Shown in pieces: positions 44,730-53,925 of a stretch of 64,000 bases of DNA. The notes under the pieces are model-generated. The model was not told the DNA's origin. It saw only the letters and a program-made list of their open reading frames with translations, and ran no database searches. Position 1 is the first letter of the stretch. Each line of letters begins with the position of its first letter. Position numbers and translations under genes: made by a program. Source of the stretch: JAEZPW01 sp035629075 (lineage in GTDB: Bacteria > Acidobacteriota > Terriglobia > Terriglobales > Acidobacteriaceae); assembly GCA_035629075.1 (NCBI GenBank), contig DASPIK010000059.1:6645-70644 (forward strand), given 5' to 3'.

Positions 44730-46024
44730 GGCTGCACCCCCGCTCCGCTCGTCGCTCCGGAACCCGTTTTCTGCGGCGTCGCCGTGGGGTCGACCAGCGC
44801 GACCTCGGTGCCTACGGGCAGGCCACTAACGATGACTCGGCTCTCCGTCTGATTGGTTATCTTGATATCGTGCGCGCGGAAGCCGTTCCCTTCGCGAACG
44901 TAAACCACCGGCTTTCCGTCTTTTAAGAACACACACTCCCGCGGAAGGTAAAGCGCGTCCGCTACAGAAGCACCGCGCACAGTCACGTGCGCGGTAGCAC
45001 CCGGTCGCAGGCTTGCATCCGGGTTAGTCACCTCAAAAAGGGCATCGAATTTCGATACTGCGTCATTGCTCCACATCGAACGGGAAGCCAACCCAGCAAC
45101 GGACTTCACCTTTCCCGTGTAGTGACGACCAGGCGCGATATCAACGTCCACCGAGATCGCTGCACCTGGCGTAACGTTGACGCGGTCGGTTTCGTTGACC
45201 TTGGCCGCGAGTTCCAGACTGCTCAGGTCCAGAACCTGCGCTACCATACGTCCCGGCCAGACTTGGTCGCCTTCGCGATAGTCCGGCAGCACGATCCCAG
45301 AATAGTAAAAGCCGCCACTCGCATCGGCGTTCTCTTTGATCGAGACAATGCCGTCGATCGGTGACTTGACTTGCATGCTCTCGATATTGCGCCGAGCCTG
45401 CATCATTTGCAGCCGCGACTGCTCGCGCTGCTGCTGTAACACGGCAATTCCAGCAGTGTTCGACGCCTGCCGTGACAAAACATCCTGCTCAAGTTGCGCC
45501 AGGTGGCGTTTGGCTTCTCTGAGAGCGAGGTTGTTCTTCTGGGCTTCGATTTCGCCCACCAACTCGTTCTTTCCAACTTCGAGTTCCGCCCGCCGCACAG
45601 CAAAGCGAGCCCGCAGGAGCGAAATCTTGTCTTGCGCTGCCTGGACGGCGTTATCCGCGCTGGCCTTAATGATTTGCTGCTCGGCTTCGGCGAAGCGCGA
45701 CTGGCTCTGCTCCAAATTGAATTCCTGCTCGCTCGGGTCGAACTCCAGGATGACGTCGCCGGCTTTCACTGCTGTGCCCGGCTTGGCCAACTTGATGATC
45801 TGCAGCGTGCCGGATACAGGAGGAGCAACGATCATGGCCCCATGAGGCGTGCGCAGCTCGCCGTCGGCAACAACGGTGAGGTCCACTGAGCCGCGCTGGA
45901 CCGCCGTTGTAGGAATGGCAGCTTCAACCTTGCCGAACGTTATTTTTGCGCCAGCGGCCACAGCGAGCGTCACTATGGCGACAACCACCACGCCGATAAC
46001 AATCTTCCTTCCCTGCTTGGTCAC
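44726..46024 (-). CDS. Membrane-fusion (HlyD/MacA-like) efflux adaptor, third in operon
   Basis: A 432-residue adaptor. One N-terminal membrane anchor (residues about 8-27) is followed by a lipoyl/barrel-sandwich half-motif (GTLQIIKLAKPGTAVKAGDVI). A long coiled-coil hairpin (about 90-200) and a second half-motif (SPIDGIVSIKENADASG) come next, then beta-barrel and membrane-proximal domains. It links the permease to the TolC-like channel. It overlaps the permease downstream and the second adaptor upstream by 4 nt each. Confidence 0.88.
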   Translation of the reverse strand: MTKQGRKIVIGVVVVAIVTLAVAAGAKITFGKVEAAIPTTAVQRGSVDLTVVADGELRTPHGAMIVAPPVSGTLQIIKLAKPGTAVKAGDVILEFDPSEQEFNLEQSQSRFAEAEQQIIKASADNAVQAAQDKISLLRARFAVRRAELEVGKNELVGEIEAQKNNLALREAKRHLAQLEQDVLSRQASNTAGIAVLQQQREQSRLQMMQARRNIESMQVKSPIDGIVSIKENADASGGFYYSGIVLPDYREGDQVWPGRMVAQVLDLSSLELAAKVNETDRVNVTPGAAISVDVDIAPGRHYTGKVKSVAGLASRSMWSNDAVSKFDALFEVTNPDASLRPGATAHVTVRGASVADALYLPRECVFLKDGKPVVYVREGNGFRAHDIKITNQTESRVIVSGLPVGTEVALVDPTATPQKTGSGATSGAGVQP

Positions 46025-47259
46025 CTGGATGTCGCCTCCGGATCTTTGAGCGCGACCTGTTCACCCGCGCGGAGCCCCGACGAGATCGTGCATTCGCCGC
46101 TACTACGGCCGCCTACCATGACCGTTCGCTCTTCAAATTTCGAGCCGCGCCGAACATAGACGATGGTTTTCCCGTTCTTCTGGAAGACGGACTCGGAAGG
46201 CACAACGATGGCGTCGTCAATGCGATTCAACGCAATTCGGGCGTTGGCGCTCATGCCCGGGCGCAGTCGCGGATCTGCGTCTCTTATTTCCAACACCACA
46301 TCGAAGTTTCGCGGAGGCGGCCAGGAACTGAAATCTGGTTTGCCAAGCGTGCTGATTTCAGCCACATACGCTGTGAAATCGCGGTCCGGTACAGCCTCCA
46401 CGTGGATCAAAGCAGTCTGGTTCAACTTGATCTTTCCGCGATCGATCTCATCCACGCTCACGATGACTCGAAGCGAACTAAGATCTGGAATCTCAGCGAT
46501 CGACGCACCTGGCCAGGCGCGATCACCAGGCTTGAATTCCGGTGCCGCGCTGTTAGGGCCGCCTGCACGGTAGTTCTGGGAAAGAGTCACTATCCCGGCC
46601 ACTGGGGCGCGCAAGGTCAGAGACTCCAACTGACGCTGGGAGAGATTCACATCAAACAGTGCCTTCGCCCGCTTCAGCTTCACGATTTCCGTGTCGGCAT
46701 CGCCTGCCTTTTCGCTTGAGCTGACTTTTATCTGCGTTTCGCTGAGCTTCTGTTGTTTATCGGCCAGGACAAGTTTGGTCTTCTCGGCTTCGATCTCGGA
46801 CAGTATTTCTTGTTTGCGAGCGTCGAGTCTGGCGCGTTCCACCTCGTACTCGGCCGTCAGTACGTCGGTTTTTCTCTGTTCTTGATTCATTCGAGAACGA
46901 GCGTCACTCTGTCTGATTTGCGCTTCTGCCGAACGAAGCCCGCTCTGTTTCTGCTCGAACGTTACCCGCACAGGGGTGATGTCGAACTGAACGACGACAT
47001 CGCCCTTGTTCACCGTGGCGCCGGTCTTGAGCAAGCTCAAGATCTGGAGATCCCCCGCGCCGAACGGAGCCGATATCGCAACGGAATGTTTGGCCCTCAC
47101 TTCGCCGCGGACCTGTTGGTATTCCACGAACTCCTTACGCTTTACCTCTGCGGTCGGAAGATCGGGTGCACGGTGACGCCGCGCCAGTACTGCGCCACTC
47201 GCGAGGACAACGGCGACGATGCCAGCCAATATGAGAACGCGCTTTCGACTGAATGTCAT
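46021..47259 (-). CDS. Membrane-fusion (HlyD/MacA-like) efflux adaptor, second in operon
   Basis: A 412-residue adaptor with an N-terminal anchor (residues about 8-25). The lipoyl half-motifs are LQILSLLKTGATVNKGDVV and LRAPVAGIVTLSQNYRAGG, with a coiled-coil hairpin between (about 85-190). The C-terminal part carries RPGMSANARIAL and GKTIVYVRRGSKFE, typical of the RND/MacA membrane-proximal domain. It is paralogous to the neighbours on either side and overlaps both by 4 nt. Confidence 0.88.
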   Translation of the reverse strand: MTFSRKRVLILAGIVAVVLASGAVLARRHRAPDLPTAEVKRKEFVEYQQVRGEVRAKHSVAISAPFGAGDLQILSLLKTGATVNKGDVVVQFDITPVRVTFEQKQSGLRSAEAQIRQSDARSRMNQEQRKTDVLTAEYEVERARLDARKQEILSEIEAEKTKLVLADKQQKLSETQIKVSSSEKAGDADTEIVKLKRAKALFDVNLSQRQLESLTLRAPVAGIVTLSQNYRAGGPNSAAPEFKPGDRAWPGASIAEIPDLSSLRVIVSVDEIDRGKIKLNQTALIHVEAVPDRDFTAYVAEISTLGKPDFSSWPPPRNFDVVLEIRDADPRLRPGMSANARIALNRIDDAIVVPSESVFQKNGKTIVYVRRGSKFEERTVMVGGRSSGECTISSGLRAGEQVALKDPEATSR

Positions 47260-48560
47260 TGCCGACCTTCCCTGCCCGACGCATTGCGGATTAGCTGCGC
47301 GCCCTCAGGCACGCCTGACTCAATCACGGCTTCAATATCACTCATCTCCGCAACCGACACCTTCACCTTTTCCACGGAGGTGCCTGTTTTGCGAAATACA
47401 ACCCATTTACCGGAGTCTTGAACCAGCGTGTCGCGCGGGACTATCAGGATGCCGGGTTTGCGCTTCACTTCCACATCTACCGCGGCCGAGAGGTCCGGCA
47501 TCAAACGCGGATCATTGCCGCTGATGGTAAAGATTGCCGGATAGTATCGGACTTTGTCGTTAAGATTGCTGGTTTGGCCAACCGTCGCGACATCAGCCGT
47601 CCTGCCGGGTAAACTCAGGTCGGGATACGCGTCGAGCGTGACCCGCACCGGCAGGCCTTCCGCGAGCAGTCCGACATCGGACTGGTTAACGCGTGCACGA
47701 ACCTGCATCGCAACCGGATTAACAAGCTTGAGGAATGGCGTCCCCGGGCGCACTTGGTCACCCTCTTGCACTTCTCCCATCTGGCCGCTCTTCCAGATAG
47801 TATTGAGGACCACAATTCCGTTTAGCGGCGCTCGCACGGCGACCTTCTCGCTGTTTTGTCGCGCGTATTGCATGGCTTTGAGTGCGCGATCACGCTGAAT
47901 TTCAAGCGTGCGCAGTTCTGCTTGTGCCGCACGTCTTTTCAGTTCGAAAGTCTGCTGCAACTGCTCCAGCGTAGCCTTCGCCTCTTCGAGGGATTGCTCG
48001 TTCTTCTCTGCGTCGATTTTTGAGATCACTTCGTTTCTACGCAGTTCGAGGCGGGCTGTCTGGAGCGCATGCTCGGCGGCTATCAATTCCGTTCGATCGG
48101 CAGCCAGTTGTGCAGCCTGATCCGCCTTCTTTCTGACGATCTGTTGCAGTAGATCTTTGTAATCAGCCTCCCGGTCGAGCGCCTCCTTGATCTGTGCCTG
48201 ACGATCGAACTCAACGAGCAGGTCGCCTTTTTTAACGGTCTTTCCGTTCTGCACGAGTTTGGTGACTACAAGGGAGTTGGAGGCACCAGAAAGCCTCGGA
48301 GCTGAGATAGTGACGAACTGGACCGCTTCGACCGTGCCGTTGACGCGCAGCGTGCGGACGAAATCACTGCGGCGGACCACCGCTAGGCTCGTTAGTGACG
48401 TCGTTTGCGAGGATCGGGATTGCCAGGCGATGACAACGGCAACCACGACGACCATGAGCGCGAGGGCTGCGATGACAAAGGAACGTCGCGGTTTCGTCCC
48501 TTTACGGGGCGTATTTACTGTTGGGAGCTGCTCTATTTCAACTTGCGTGCCGGTGCTCAA
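47256..48560 (-). CDS. Membrane-fusion (HlyD/MacA-like) efflux adaptor, first in operon
   Basis: The open frame runs to 48788, but its first 76 codons overlap the end of the hydrolase gene and look non-coding. A TTG at 48560 (reading STGTQVEIEQLPTVNTPRKG) is my preferred start, giving 434 residues; the TTG start has only a weak GGAA upstream. A membrane helix follows (SFVIAALALMVVVVAVVIAW). Then come the lipoyl halves VTKLVQNGKTVKKGDLLVEF and VRAPLNGIVVLNTIWKSG, flanking a coiled-coil hairpin. It overlaps the second adaptor by 4 nt. It is the first gene of the five-gene efflux operon. Confidence 0.82.
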   Translation of the reverse strand: MSTGTQVEIEQLPTVNTPRKGTKPRRSFVIAALALMVVVVAVVIAWQSRSSQTTSLTSLAVVRRSDFVRTLRVNGTVEAVQFVTISAPRLSGASNSLVVTKLVQNGKTVKKGDLLVEFDRQAQIKEALDREADYKDLLQQIVRKKADQAAQLAADRTELIAAEHALQTARLELRRNEVISKIDAEKNEQSLEEAKATLEQLQQTFELKRRAAQAELRTLEIQRDRALKAMQYARQNSEKVAVRAPLNGIVVLNTIWKSGQMGEVQEGDQVRPGTPFLKLVNPVAMQVRARVNQSDVGLLAEGLPVRVTLDAYPDLSLPGRTADVATVGQTSNLNDKVRYYPAIFTISGNDPRLMPDLSAAVDVEVKRKPGILIVPRDTLVQDSGKWVVFRKTGTSVEKVKVSVAEMSDIEAVIESGVPEGAQLIRNASGREGRQ

Positions 48561-48699
48561 GACTAGTTCCGTTCGACGGTACAGACGAATTGCAACTGAG
48601 CTTAAAAACAGTCTCGGAAGCGAACCAACGTTAACATCTCGCGACACCGCGGAAAAAGAGAAAAGAAAAGCTGTTTGCAACAAACTGTTGGGTACTTCT

Positions 48700-49473
48700 C
48701 TAGATGTTCTGATCTGCTGTCGAGGGAACGTTGGATGGAGTGAGTCCGCGAAGGTTGGCGACTGTCCTGACGCCTTGCAGTAGTTCACCTAGGCGATCTG
48801 GCTGTGTAATCATCGGCAGATGTCCGGTAGGGAGTTCAAACGTCTCCCACCCCAGCCGCCGAGCGCGTTCGGCCTGCTCAAGATACTCAGCGCCACTTGG
48901 CGGAGAGACGGAGACGATGTAGGTTTTCGGAAGACGGTTCACAACCCTACCGGCCCCAACGAAGGGTTGCTCCAAAGTTCGGCGAGGGTGAGGCCGTAAA
49001 TGTTTCATAACCCACTCTGCCATCCCTGGGTCATCAATGCCCAGCATCTCTGGCGAAAACACGCAAGGTATGTCCCAACCGCGCCCGTGGTTGTCCGCAG
49101 CACTTCTGAACCACTGGACCACTTCAGGCGGGCGCAGATCGAAATACGACCGTCCTTGCTCTGGCACGAGTGCGTCGACATATACGAGCGCACTCAGGCG
49201 ATGTGGAACGCATTCAGCCACGGCGGTAATAACAAAACCCGAATAGCTGTGCCCCACAAGCACAACCCCGTGCAGGTCTTCGAATTCGAGTGCATTCACA
49301 ACGTCAGTGATATGCGTTTGAAGATCGACTTCAGGCGTCAAGAGATGACACCGTTCCCCGAGCCCAGTGAGCGTCGGCGTAGTCACACCGTGTCCTGCAG
49401 CCTTCAACCTGGTCGCAACGGCGCGCCAGCACCACCCGCCGAGAAAACCGCCATGAACGAGAACGTATTCCAT
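48700..49473 (-). CDS. Alpha/beta hydrolase (esterase/salicylate-binding-protein-2 type)
   Basis: A 257-residue alpha/beta hydrolase. The oxyanion motif is VLVHGGFLGGWCW (residues 4-16), the nucleophile elbow is GHSYSG (about 73-78, Ser75) and the catalytic histidine lies in ELPTGHLPMITQPD (about 222). YVDALVPEQGRSYFD is typical of the plant-esterase-like bacterial group. The substrate is unknown. It begins only 6 nt from the end of the winged-helix/TPR gene upstream and may share its transcript. Confidence 0.87.
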   Translation of the reverse strand: MEYVLVHGGFLGGWCWRAVATRLKAAGHGVTTPTLTGLGERCHLLTPEVDLQTHITDVVNALEFEDLHGVVLVGHSYSGFVITAVAECVPHRLSALVYVDALVPEQGRSYFDLRPPEVVQWFRSAADNHGRGWDIPCVFSPEMLGIDDPGMAEWVMKHLRPHPRRTLEQPFVGAGRVVNRLPKTYIVSVSPPSGAEYLEQAERARRLGWETFELPTGHLPMITQPDRLGELLQGVRTVANLRGLTPSNVPSTADQNI

Positions 49474-49478
49474 AATGC

Positions 49479-51203
49479 TCAGTGTTCATTGGTAGGGAGC
49501 ATTCGCGCGAGAGCGCAGAATCGTTCATCCGAGCGCAAAGCAGAAAACCTCGGGTCAACGTTCAGAAACAGCGTCCACACGTCACGGTCGTCATAACTCC
49601 GTTGCAGCCACCCATGCGCTGCATCGTGGTCGCCGAGCGCAGCGTAGGCGGCTGCCATGTGATAACCACAGAGGTATATTGCCCCACTCTTGCATTCCAG
49701 GTCAGTAAGCAACTGGGAAGCGGCTTCGTTTGCACCCGTAAGTGCATACGAGCGAGCAAGTATCATTTGTATCGTCGGGAGATTGTCGGAGAGCGATAAA
49801 GCCTGGCGTGCCTCGTCTATAGCCGTCTCGAGATTGCCGAGCTGTTCGCTCGCGAGTGCTAAATAGGCATGCGGAGCTGGGTGACTGCACTCGAGCTCGC
49901 ATGTTCGTCTGCACTGCGCCACGGCCTCTTCGTAGCGTCCGGCGCAATATAGCAGCCATCCACGAATCGAATTGACCGGAACCGATAGAGGATCGATGTC
50001 CAGGGCCTTCCGGTTCAGATCGAGACTCTCGGCACGAGAGCCGCGAGCCATAAGAACATACGCATACCAGTGATACGCAAGCGAATTTGACGCGTTCAGA
50101 GAAATCGCTGTCTGGAATTCTCGTTCAGCGCCAGCCCAGTCCCAGTTCAGTACCAGCCTGGACCAAGCCAGCGCGACGTGTGCTTCAGGCAAGCCACCAT
50201 CAGTTGCCAGTGCTTTCAGCGCAGCGTCACGGGCAGCAACAACTGCCTCCTTTGGGTGAATGAGCCCCCAGCTTGTGAGGACAATGTAGGATTCAGCAAT
50301 GCCAACATAAGGAAGCCCATAATGGGGAGCTCTTTGCGAGGCCCAACGAAAGTACTCAAGAGCTCGCTGTACGTTCTGCTCCGTTCGGCGGTGCCAAAAG
50401 TAACGACCACGCAGGTACGCTTCTTGTGCCTCTCCGAAATTGGGCTCCTTCTTCCGTGGCTGAACTACCGAGGATTGCAGCACCGGAACATCCAGCAGGG
50501 GAGCGATCGACGAAACCACGTTGGCACAGAAATCAAGCTCGACGTCGCGTCCAACATCGAACGACTCTACCCAGAGTGATGCCTGGTTTCGAATGTCTAT
50601 TAGCTCCAGGCGCAACCGCAGTGCATCCGGCGTTCTTCTCAAACGCCCCGCAAGGATTAGTTCTACGGCTAGCTCTTCGCCGATCTGAGGCAGAGGCAAC
50701 AGCAGCCGGCGAAAGCGGAGAACTGACGCCAATGCGGTGATTCGCACACGGTCAGAGAAAGCCCGTCCGAAGCTGTCAATCAGCGCCTCAGTAATTCCGT
50801 CGGCAAGATAATCATGCTCTGGGTTTCCGGTGGCGTTCTCTATAGGCAGCACGGCTAAAGGACAGTGCCGAGGCTCTTCGTTGTGCAATCGGGGGATGAA
50901 CCTGTACCCACGTCCTGGAAGGGTCTGAATGAAGCGCGGGTTCTCTGCTGAGTCGCCGAGGGCGTCCCTTATTTTGCTAATCGACCTGTTCAGGCTGTGC
51001 TCGAAATCGACAAACACATCGTCCGGCCAGAGCTTGCGCCGAAATTCCTCACGCAGCACCACGTCACCCGGTCGTCGCACGAGCAACGCTAGAACATCGA
51101 ACGGCTGCTTCTGGAGTTTGACAACGTGGCCATTCTTGCGCAGTTCGCCGGAGCGGAAATCAATTTCGAAGTTTTCAAACCTTGCGATCTGGTCTTGACT
51201 CAC
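49479..51203 (-). CDS. Winged-helix (OmpR/CadC-type) regulator with TPR repeats
   Basis: A 574-residue protein. The N-terminal DNA-binding domain (residues 1-105) has the OmpR/CadC fold: LRKNGHVVKLQKQPFDVLAL, and the recognition part SISKIRDALGDSAENPRFIQ with TLPGRGYRF. A middle segment (about 112-240) resembles the adenylate-cyclase-associated FlgO-like region (LAVLPIENATGNPEHDYLADG). The rest is about six TPR helical pairs. There is no membrane segment. This architecture is very common in Acidobacteriota. Ligand and target genes are unknown. Confidence 0.88.
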   Translation of the reverse strand: MSQDQIARFENFEIDFRSGELRKNGHVVKLQKQPFDVLALLVRRPGDVVLREEFRRKLWPDDVFVDFEHSLNRSISKIRDALGDSAENPRFIQTLPGRGYRFIPRLHNEEPRHCPLAVLPIENATGNPEHDYLADGITEALIDSFGRAFSDRVRITALASVLRFRRLLLPLPQIGEELAVELILAGRLRRTPDALRLRLELIDIRNQASLWVESFDVGRDVELDFCANVVSSIAPLLDVPVLQSSVVQPRKKEPNFGEAQEAYLRGRYFWHRRTEQNVQRALEYFRWASQRAPHYGLPYVGIAESYIVLTSWGLIHPKEAVVAARDAALKALATDGGLPEAHVALAWSRLVLNWDWAGAEREFQTAISLNASNSLAYHWYAYVLMARGSRAESLDLNRKALDIDPLSVPVNSIRGWLLYCAGRYEEAVAQCRRTCELECSHPAPHAYLALASEQLGNLETAIDEARQALSLSDNLPTIQMILARSYALTGANEAASQLLTDLECKSGAIYLCGYHMAAAYAALGDHDAAHGWLQRSYDDRDVWTLFLNVDPRFSALRSDERFCALARMLPTNEH

Positions 51204-52024
51204 CTAAGCACCTCGACCGAAGCGACCAGACTCGGGCGGGGACCCGACCCAGCTTAGATTCACGGAACTTTAGCACATCCCCCTCCCACCACTCTGGATA
51301 TCTCGAGTCACTTCCGCCACGAGGCCGAAAAATTCGTATGACTCAGGTCAAAGTGCCACTGCCGTGAGGCAAATAACTTCATTGCAGTCCCTCTTTGGAC
51401 ATAGCCTTTGCTCGGTCGCAGTGAAGTAACGAAACATATCGTTAGAAGATAAGAGAGTATCCGTACAGCTTTGTTCATAACCGAAGCTGCCTTCACACCC
51501 TCATCGCGCGAGTACGGCGACCGCATGCGTTACTGCGATCAGAGGCCCTGTTCAACTTCGCGCCGAAACAGGCGGAATGCGCAGTGCGAAGTTTTCAAAC
51601 GAGCAAAGTAAGTCGACCTGCAGATGCTCGGTGCCGGTACGATTACCGGCCGCTTTCAGATCGCGGAAGCAATCGAGCTATTTCGAGAGAACCTCGGACA
51701 GGAGAACTGTACGGAGAGCATCGGCATGAGCACGGCTGTTGCAGCCTGGACAAGACATCTCTTTCGGATAACCGGGCGGCCCATTTTCATCAGAGTGTGA
51801 TCGAACGCAACTCAAAGTGGCCGTTTGATCGCTGCTGTGTTCTATGGGGCTGATCGAAGTTTTCGGCAGCAAATTACAAATGGGCTACGGAGTGGTTCGC
51901 CGATGAAAGGCTAAGAGCCTTGAGTGCGGACACCTGCGGCAAAACGCAAGGAGGGCATCTCGGATTATCGGATGGGGAGAGCGGGGCTGGGGTGCCAATT
52001 CTTCCTAACACATCAAGGAGGAAA
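51204..52024. other. Gene-poor 820-bp stretch
   Basis: I see no convincing gene, RNA fold or mobile-element remnant between the winged-helix/TPR gene and tRNA-Asp. Short frames here lack ribosome-binding sites and family-like composition. The region probably holds the promoter of the minus-strand regulator near its left end, and the rest of the tRNA flank. Confidence 0.4.
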
Positions 52025-52101
52025 TGGCGGGGACGACGGGACTCGAACCCGCGGCCTCTGCCGTGACAGGGCAGCGTTCTAACCAACTGAACTACGTCCC
52101 C
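52025..52101 (-). tRNA. tRNA-Asp (GTC), CCA encoded
   Basis: The minus strand folds into a full cloverleaf. The acceptor stem is GGGGACG/CGTCCCC, the D stem GTTC/GAAC, and the anticodon stem CTGCC/GGCAG with loop CTGTCAC, giving anticodon GTC. The T arm has loop TTCGAGT. Discriminator G and CCA are in the DNA (52025-52028). Confidence 0.95.
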
Positions 52102-52153
52102 AGCTCTTTACCGCAGCTCAATTGCTGCAGTTGCTACAGACTTGTGAAGCTTA

Positions 52154-52230
52154 TGGTGGGCAGTGCAGGGCTCGAACCTGCGACCTCGTGCTTGTAAGGC
52201 ACGCGCTCTAACCAACTGAGCTAACCGCCC
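52154..52230 (-). tRNA. tRNA-Val (TAC), CCA encoded
   Basis: The minus strand folds into a full cloverleaf. The acceptor stem is GGGCGGT/ACTGCCC with one G-U pair, the D stem GCTC/GAGC, and the anticodon stem CGTGC/GCACG with loop CTTACAA, giving anticodon TAC. The T arm has loop TTCGAGC. Discriminator A plus CCA are encoded. It lies 52 nt upstream of tRNA-Asp and is probably on the same transcript. Confidence 0.95.
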
Positions 52231-52504
52231 TCCGCACCATGCCGCAAGCACGCCTTCCAGCCGTCACGGCCAGTTAAGAGGCCTGCATTGCTCGCTTCGA
52301 TTTGGAGTATAAATGCCTTCTGAATTTCTGGTCAACACAGCAATTTGAACTTCTTGCCTGGTTTCGGCTTTTTTATTTTAGGGCAGTTGCAAAGGCAGTC
52401 TGGCGCGGGCGGAATTTTAGCCAGCATTGGGCATCTTTTCGCATTCATTCGGAAACCAAACCGTTGTCCGCGCTCTGGCGCCAATTTGTCTACGGGAGAG
52501 CTCT

Positions 52505-52897
52505 GTGAAAGCCATACTATTTGTCGACGATCATGAAGTGCTCGCCCGGTTGAGCTGCGAAATTCTTGAAATGCAGGGCTATCGTGCTGTCTCTGCTTAC
52601 AGTGCGGCCGATGCTCTTGAGAAGTTCGACAAACAGAGGTTCGACATTCTCGTCACGGATTTCCGCATGGATGGCATGAACGGGCTCGAACTCGCCAAAA
52701 CTATTCACGCCAAGGATCCGCAGATTCCAGTCATTATCGTCACTGGCTACGGTCCGATCGATGCCGGAACTGAAGTTAAGGCCTGCCTCGCGAAAGACGA
52801 GTTGTTCCCTACCCTCCTTGAGAAGATCAAATTGTTCCTCGGTGAAGCCGAGCCACGCGAAGACGTGGCGGTGGAAGAGCTGAAGACCGGATCGTAA
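52505..52897 (+). CDS. Single-domain response regulator (CheY-like receiver)
   Basis: A 130-residue stand-alone receiver. The start is GTG 52505 after GGGAGAG, giving KAILFVDDHEVLARLS at the N-terminus. The acidic pair is Asp8/Asp9, the phosphorylation site is Asp52 in VTDFRMDG, the switch Thr is Thr80 and the conserved Lys is Lys97. No output domain is attached. The upstream region has a TATAAA at 52308-52313, so the leader may be nearly 190 nt long. The cognate kinase is not adjacent. Confidence 0.87.
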   Translation: MKAILFVDDHEVLARLSCEILEMQGYRAVSAYSAADALEKFDKQRFDILVTDFRMDGMNGLELAKTIHAKDPQIPVIIVTGYGPIDAGTEVKACLAKDELFPTLLEKIKLFLGEAEPREDVAVEELKTGS

Positions 52898-52947
52898 GAA
52901 GCGCGGCTCAATGTGAGGCGTGAACGCTGACCCTGTTACACTGGCGC

Positions 52948-53838
52948 GTGCGACGACTCATCATCAACGCGGACGATCTCGGGCTTACTCCGGGTGTGAA
53001 CCGCGGGATATTCCACGCACACCAGCAAGGAGTCGTGACCTCCGCCACATTGATGGCGAATGCCGGTGCCTTTCAGGACGCGGTAACGACCGCTCGGGAA
53101 TACACTCCTGAAAGGCCTTTAGCTATAGGTTGCCATGTCGTTCTGCTTGATGGCTCACCGGTGCTGCCGGCCAATCGTGTTCGCAGCCTGCTTGCATCGC
53201 GCAACGGCACGTTGCAGGGCGAATTTCGGAATTCATTCTCAGAACTTGCTGTAGCTGTCTGTCGCAAGCACATCGCTCCAAACGAGGTGCAGGCCGAAGC
53301 CGAGGCCCAGATTCGAACAATCCAGCAGGCCGGGATTCGGTTGTCGCATTTAGACGCACACAAGCACGCACACCTGTTCCCTTCCGTCTTGAAACCACTG
53401 CTGCGCGCGGCCAAAGCGTGTGGAATTCGCGCTCTTCGTAATCCGTTCGCGCCGGTCAAGCCGCTGGCGTTCGCGCACCTGGCACGCCGTCCACATCTGT
53501 GGACACGCTACTCCGAGGTGCGAATGTTGCGCGGCCTCGCCTCCAAGTTTCGCGAACTCGTCGATGCCGAAGGGATGATCACGACGGACGGAACGTTTGG
53601 GATCGTTGTCACCGGAGCCCTGGATCTGTCGCTGTTTGAAGCCATAATCGGATGCATTCCCGAAGGCACTTGGGAGTTCTGCTGTCATCCCGGTTACAAC
53701 GACCCCGATTTGGCTCGCGTCCGCACGCGCCTTAGGCAGTCGCGGGCTGCGGAGTTACAGGTTTTAACCTCGCCTGACGCTCGCGCAGCACTCGCCAGAC
53801 ATGGCGTGCAGCTTGTCTCGTATTGGGATCTGCAATGA
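52948..53838 (+). CDS. YdjC/ChbG-family carbohydrate deacetylase
   Basis: A 296-residue metal-dependent deacetylase. It opens with RRLIINADDLGLTPGVNRGI, in which the Asp pair binds metal, and has SHLDAHKHAHLFP (about 132-144) with the metal histidines. The CHPGYNDPD stretch (about 249) completes the active site. The family removes acetyl groups from chito-oligosaccharides or glycolipid precursors such as the hopanoid-associated HpnK. The GTG start is the first codon giving the full N-terminal motif. It lies 87 nt upstream of bshA on the same strand; that pairing may be meaningful. Confidence 0.85.
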   Translation: MRRLIINADDLGLTPGVNRGIFHAHQQGVVTSATLMANAGAFQDAVTTAREYTPERPLAIGCHVVLLDGSPVLPANRVRSLLASRNGTLQGEFRNSFSELAVAVCRKHIAPNEVQAEAEAQIRTIQQAGIRLSHLDAHKHAHLFPSVLKPLLRAAKACGIRALRNPFAPVKPLAFAHLARRPHLWTRYSEVRMLRGLASKFRELVDAEGMITTDGTFGIVVTGALDLSLFEAIIGCIPEGTWEFCCHPGYNDPDLARVRTRLRQSRAAELQVLTSPDARAALARHGVQLVSYWDLQ

Positions 53839-53925
53839 ATCGCCCACGCGTTCGCGCAATCGAATCAGCAGTAGCATTTCGGGTTTTCACGCCCGCCATC
53901 TACAATTTACGATCTGCAATTCACC

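Noticed and set aside
48561..48788. N-terminal extension of the first membrane-fusion protein
   Set aside because: It overlaps the end of the hydrolase gene by 89 nt and is not protein-like; TTG 48560 is a better start.
51874..52086. A minus-strand frame rich in Arg/Pro near tRNA-Asp
   Set aside because: It is largely the tRNA gene itself read as protein (the GFESRR part is the T arm).
52231..52504. Possible riboswitch in the response-regulator leader
   Set aside because: A GCAAAGGC stretch recalls c-di-GMP-I aptamers, but the paired stems and the GAAA tetraloop are missing.
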